From assembly GCA_017744715.1 (NCBI GenBank), contig JAGIAT010000009.1:124001-188000 (forward strand): a DNA stretch of 64,000 bases, written 5' to 3'. A program made the position numbers and the translations under genes. How positions within the stretch are numbered: position 1 is the first letter of the stretch; each line of letters opens with the position of its first letter. Shown here piece by piece: positions 63,544-64,000 of this stretch. This stretch comes from Niabella sp. (lineage in GTDB: Bacteria; Bacteroidota; Bacteroidia; Chitinophagales; Chitinophagaceae). The notes beneath the pieces are model-generated. The model was not told the origin of the DNA and ran no database searches. It saw nothing but the letters and a program-made list of their open reading frames with translations.

Positions 63544-63570
63544 GATACAAATACACAAGAAAAAAGAGAC
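63544..63570. promoter_or_regulatory. GTCTC element, copy D
   Basis: Minus strand: GTCTC (63570-63566), 17 bases ending CTTGTGTATTT, then GTATC (63548-63544). It is nearly the same as copy A inside. Confidence 0.5.
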
Positions 63571-63834
63571 AAAAGGAGCTTCCTTTTATCAAATCAAGAT
63601 TGATATTTGAATGGTAAAAAAACATACCGCGGCCGTTGTGAGGGTGTGCTTATCGCTTGTAGTACAGGAACTGATTACACCTGGCACCGCAGCTTTTCAG
63701 CCACCCGAACCTATAATGAATACCCGTATATGACTATCGCTATAACAGGCTACAGGAATTGAGTATATGCGTACCTGTACGATGCTTTATAGCCCATAAA
63801 GATGCAGTTTTATTTTGAGGATAGACCAATCCGG

Positions 63835-63861
63835 CCCTGCTTAATCTTAAGCGGGGTTTTT
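63835..63861 (+). terminator. Strong plus-strand terminator
   Basis: CCCTGCTTAA (63835-63844), 2-nt loop, TTAAGCGGGG (63847-63856) with one T-G pair, then a run of T. No intact gene precedes it on the plus strand. Confidence 0.75.
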
Positions 63862-64000
63862 CATGCGCTATCTCTTTGATCAAAGGCTACCGGTGTTTTT
63901 ATAACGAACCGGTATCAGAATCATGTTTATTCCTGTCATCATTTTATTGCTCGATTACTGGAAATACTGACCGGGCGCGCCGGCACCGCACTTCATTTTT

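Larger units (their letters stand above)
62733..64000. other. Gene-poor right end
   Basis: About 1270 bp. The open frames lack recognisable motifs. GTCTC elements are at 63129-63155 and 63544-63570. A strong plus-strand terminator at 63835-63861 suggests that something was transcribed rightward; the frames before it (63640-63830) encode Tyr-rich pieces and may be a frameshifted remnant. No gene runs off the right edge. Confidence 0.5.

Overview
The window looks like a chromosomal piece of a Bacteroidota bacterium, most likely family Chitinophagaceae (a Niabella- or Niastella-like organism; this is inference from gene content). The grounds are two SusC/SusD pairs with ECF sigma/FecR regulators, DUF1735 lipoproteins, many lipoproteins with an SPII box, Bacteroidota-type promoters (-33 TTTG, -7 TAnnTTTG), very short 5' leaders and almost no Shine-Dalgarno sequences. 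I saw no tRNA, rRNA, insertion sequence or CRISPR array.

Positions 1-29.7 kb are mostly housekeeping and accessory genes in short units: a TrmH-type RNA methyltransferase cut by the window edge, polyphosphate kinase and exopolyphosphatase (ppk1-ppx), panB, cytidine deaminase, folB, trxB, a TetR regulator facing two small membrane proteins, a subclass B3-like metallo-beta-lactamase, tex, a sterol-desaturase-family hydroxylase, an ecotin-type protease-inhibitor lipoprotein, a lactonase-like propeller, ribD and prmC back to back, an SPFH protein, pepT, a SlyD-like FKBP, a DinB-fold protein, fmt, a PIN/DUF6364 toxin-antitoxin pair, a LysM/SH3/RlpA-like envelope protein and panD.

Positions 30.1-42.8 kb hold a polysaccharide utilisation locus on the minus strand. 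In transcription order it is ECF sigma, FecR anti-sigma, SusC with an STN signalling domain, SusD, a GH18 endoglycosidase, and three DUF1735 surface lipoproteins ending in LamG or F5/8C (discoidin) modules. The set matches loci that take N-glycans from glycoproteins. Positions 43.3-51.6 kb hold an HdeD-like membrane protein, a large 110/111-bp tandem repeat array, a two-gene adhesin unit, a BspA-like DUF285 protein and two AraC-type regulators, one with a degenerate receiver domain. Positions 52.2-60.2 kb hold a second sigma-FecR-SusC-SusD set with no enzyme. Positions 60.2-64 kb are gene-poor and carry an orphan short FecR-like protein and a small unknown protein.

The most unusual structure is non-coding. 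There are three unrelated families of long repeats (about 110, 110 and 130 bp); one lies in inverted orientation on both sides of the second FecR-sigma pair. A spaced GTCTC-N15-18-GTCTC element occurs five times, only between 42.8 and 63.6 kb, and twice sits 47-49 bp before an ECF sigma gene. A GGTAAAGAATTACC hairpin occurs twice, and a terminator on the opposite strand just upstream of the first susC suggests an antisense RNA.
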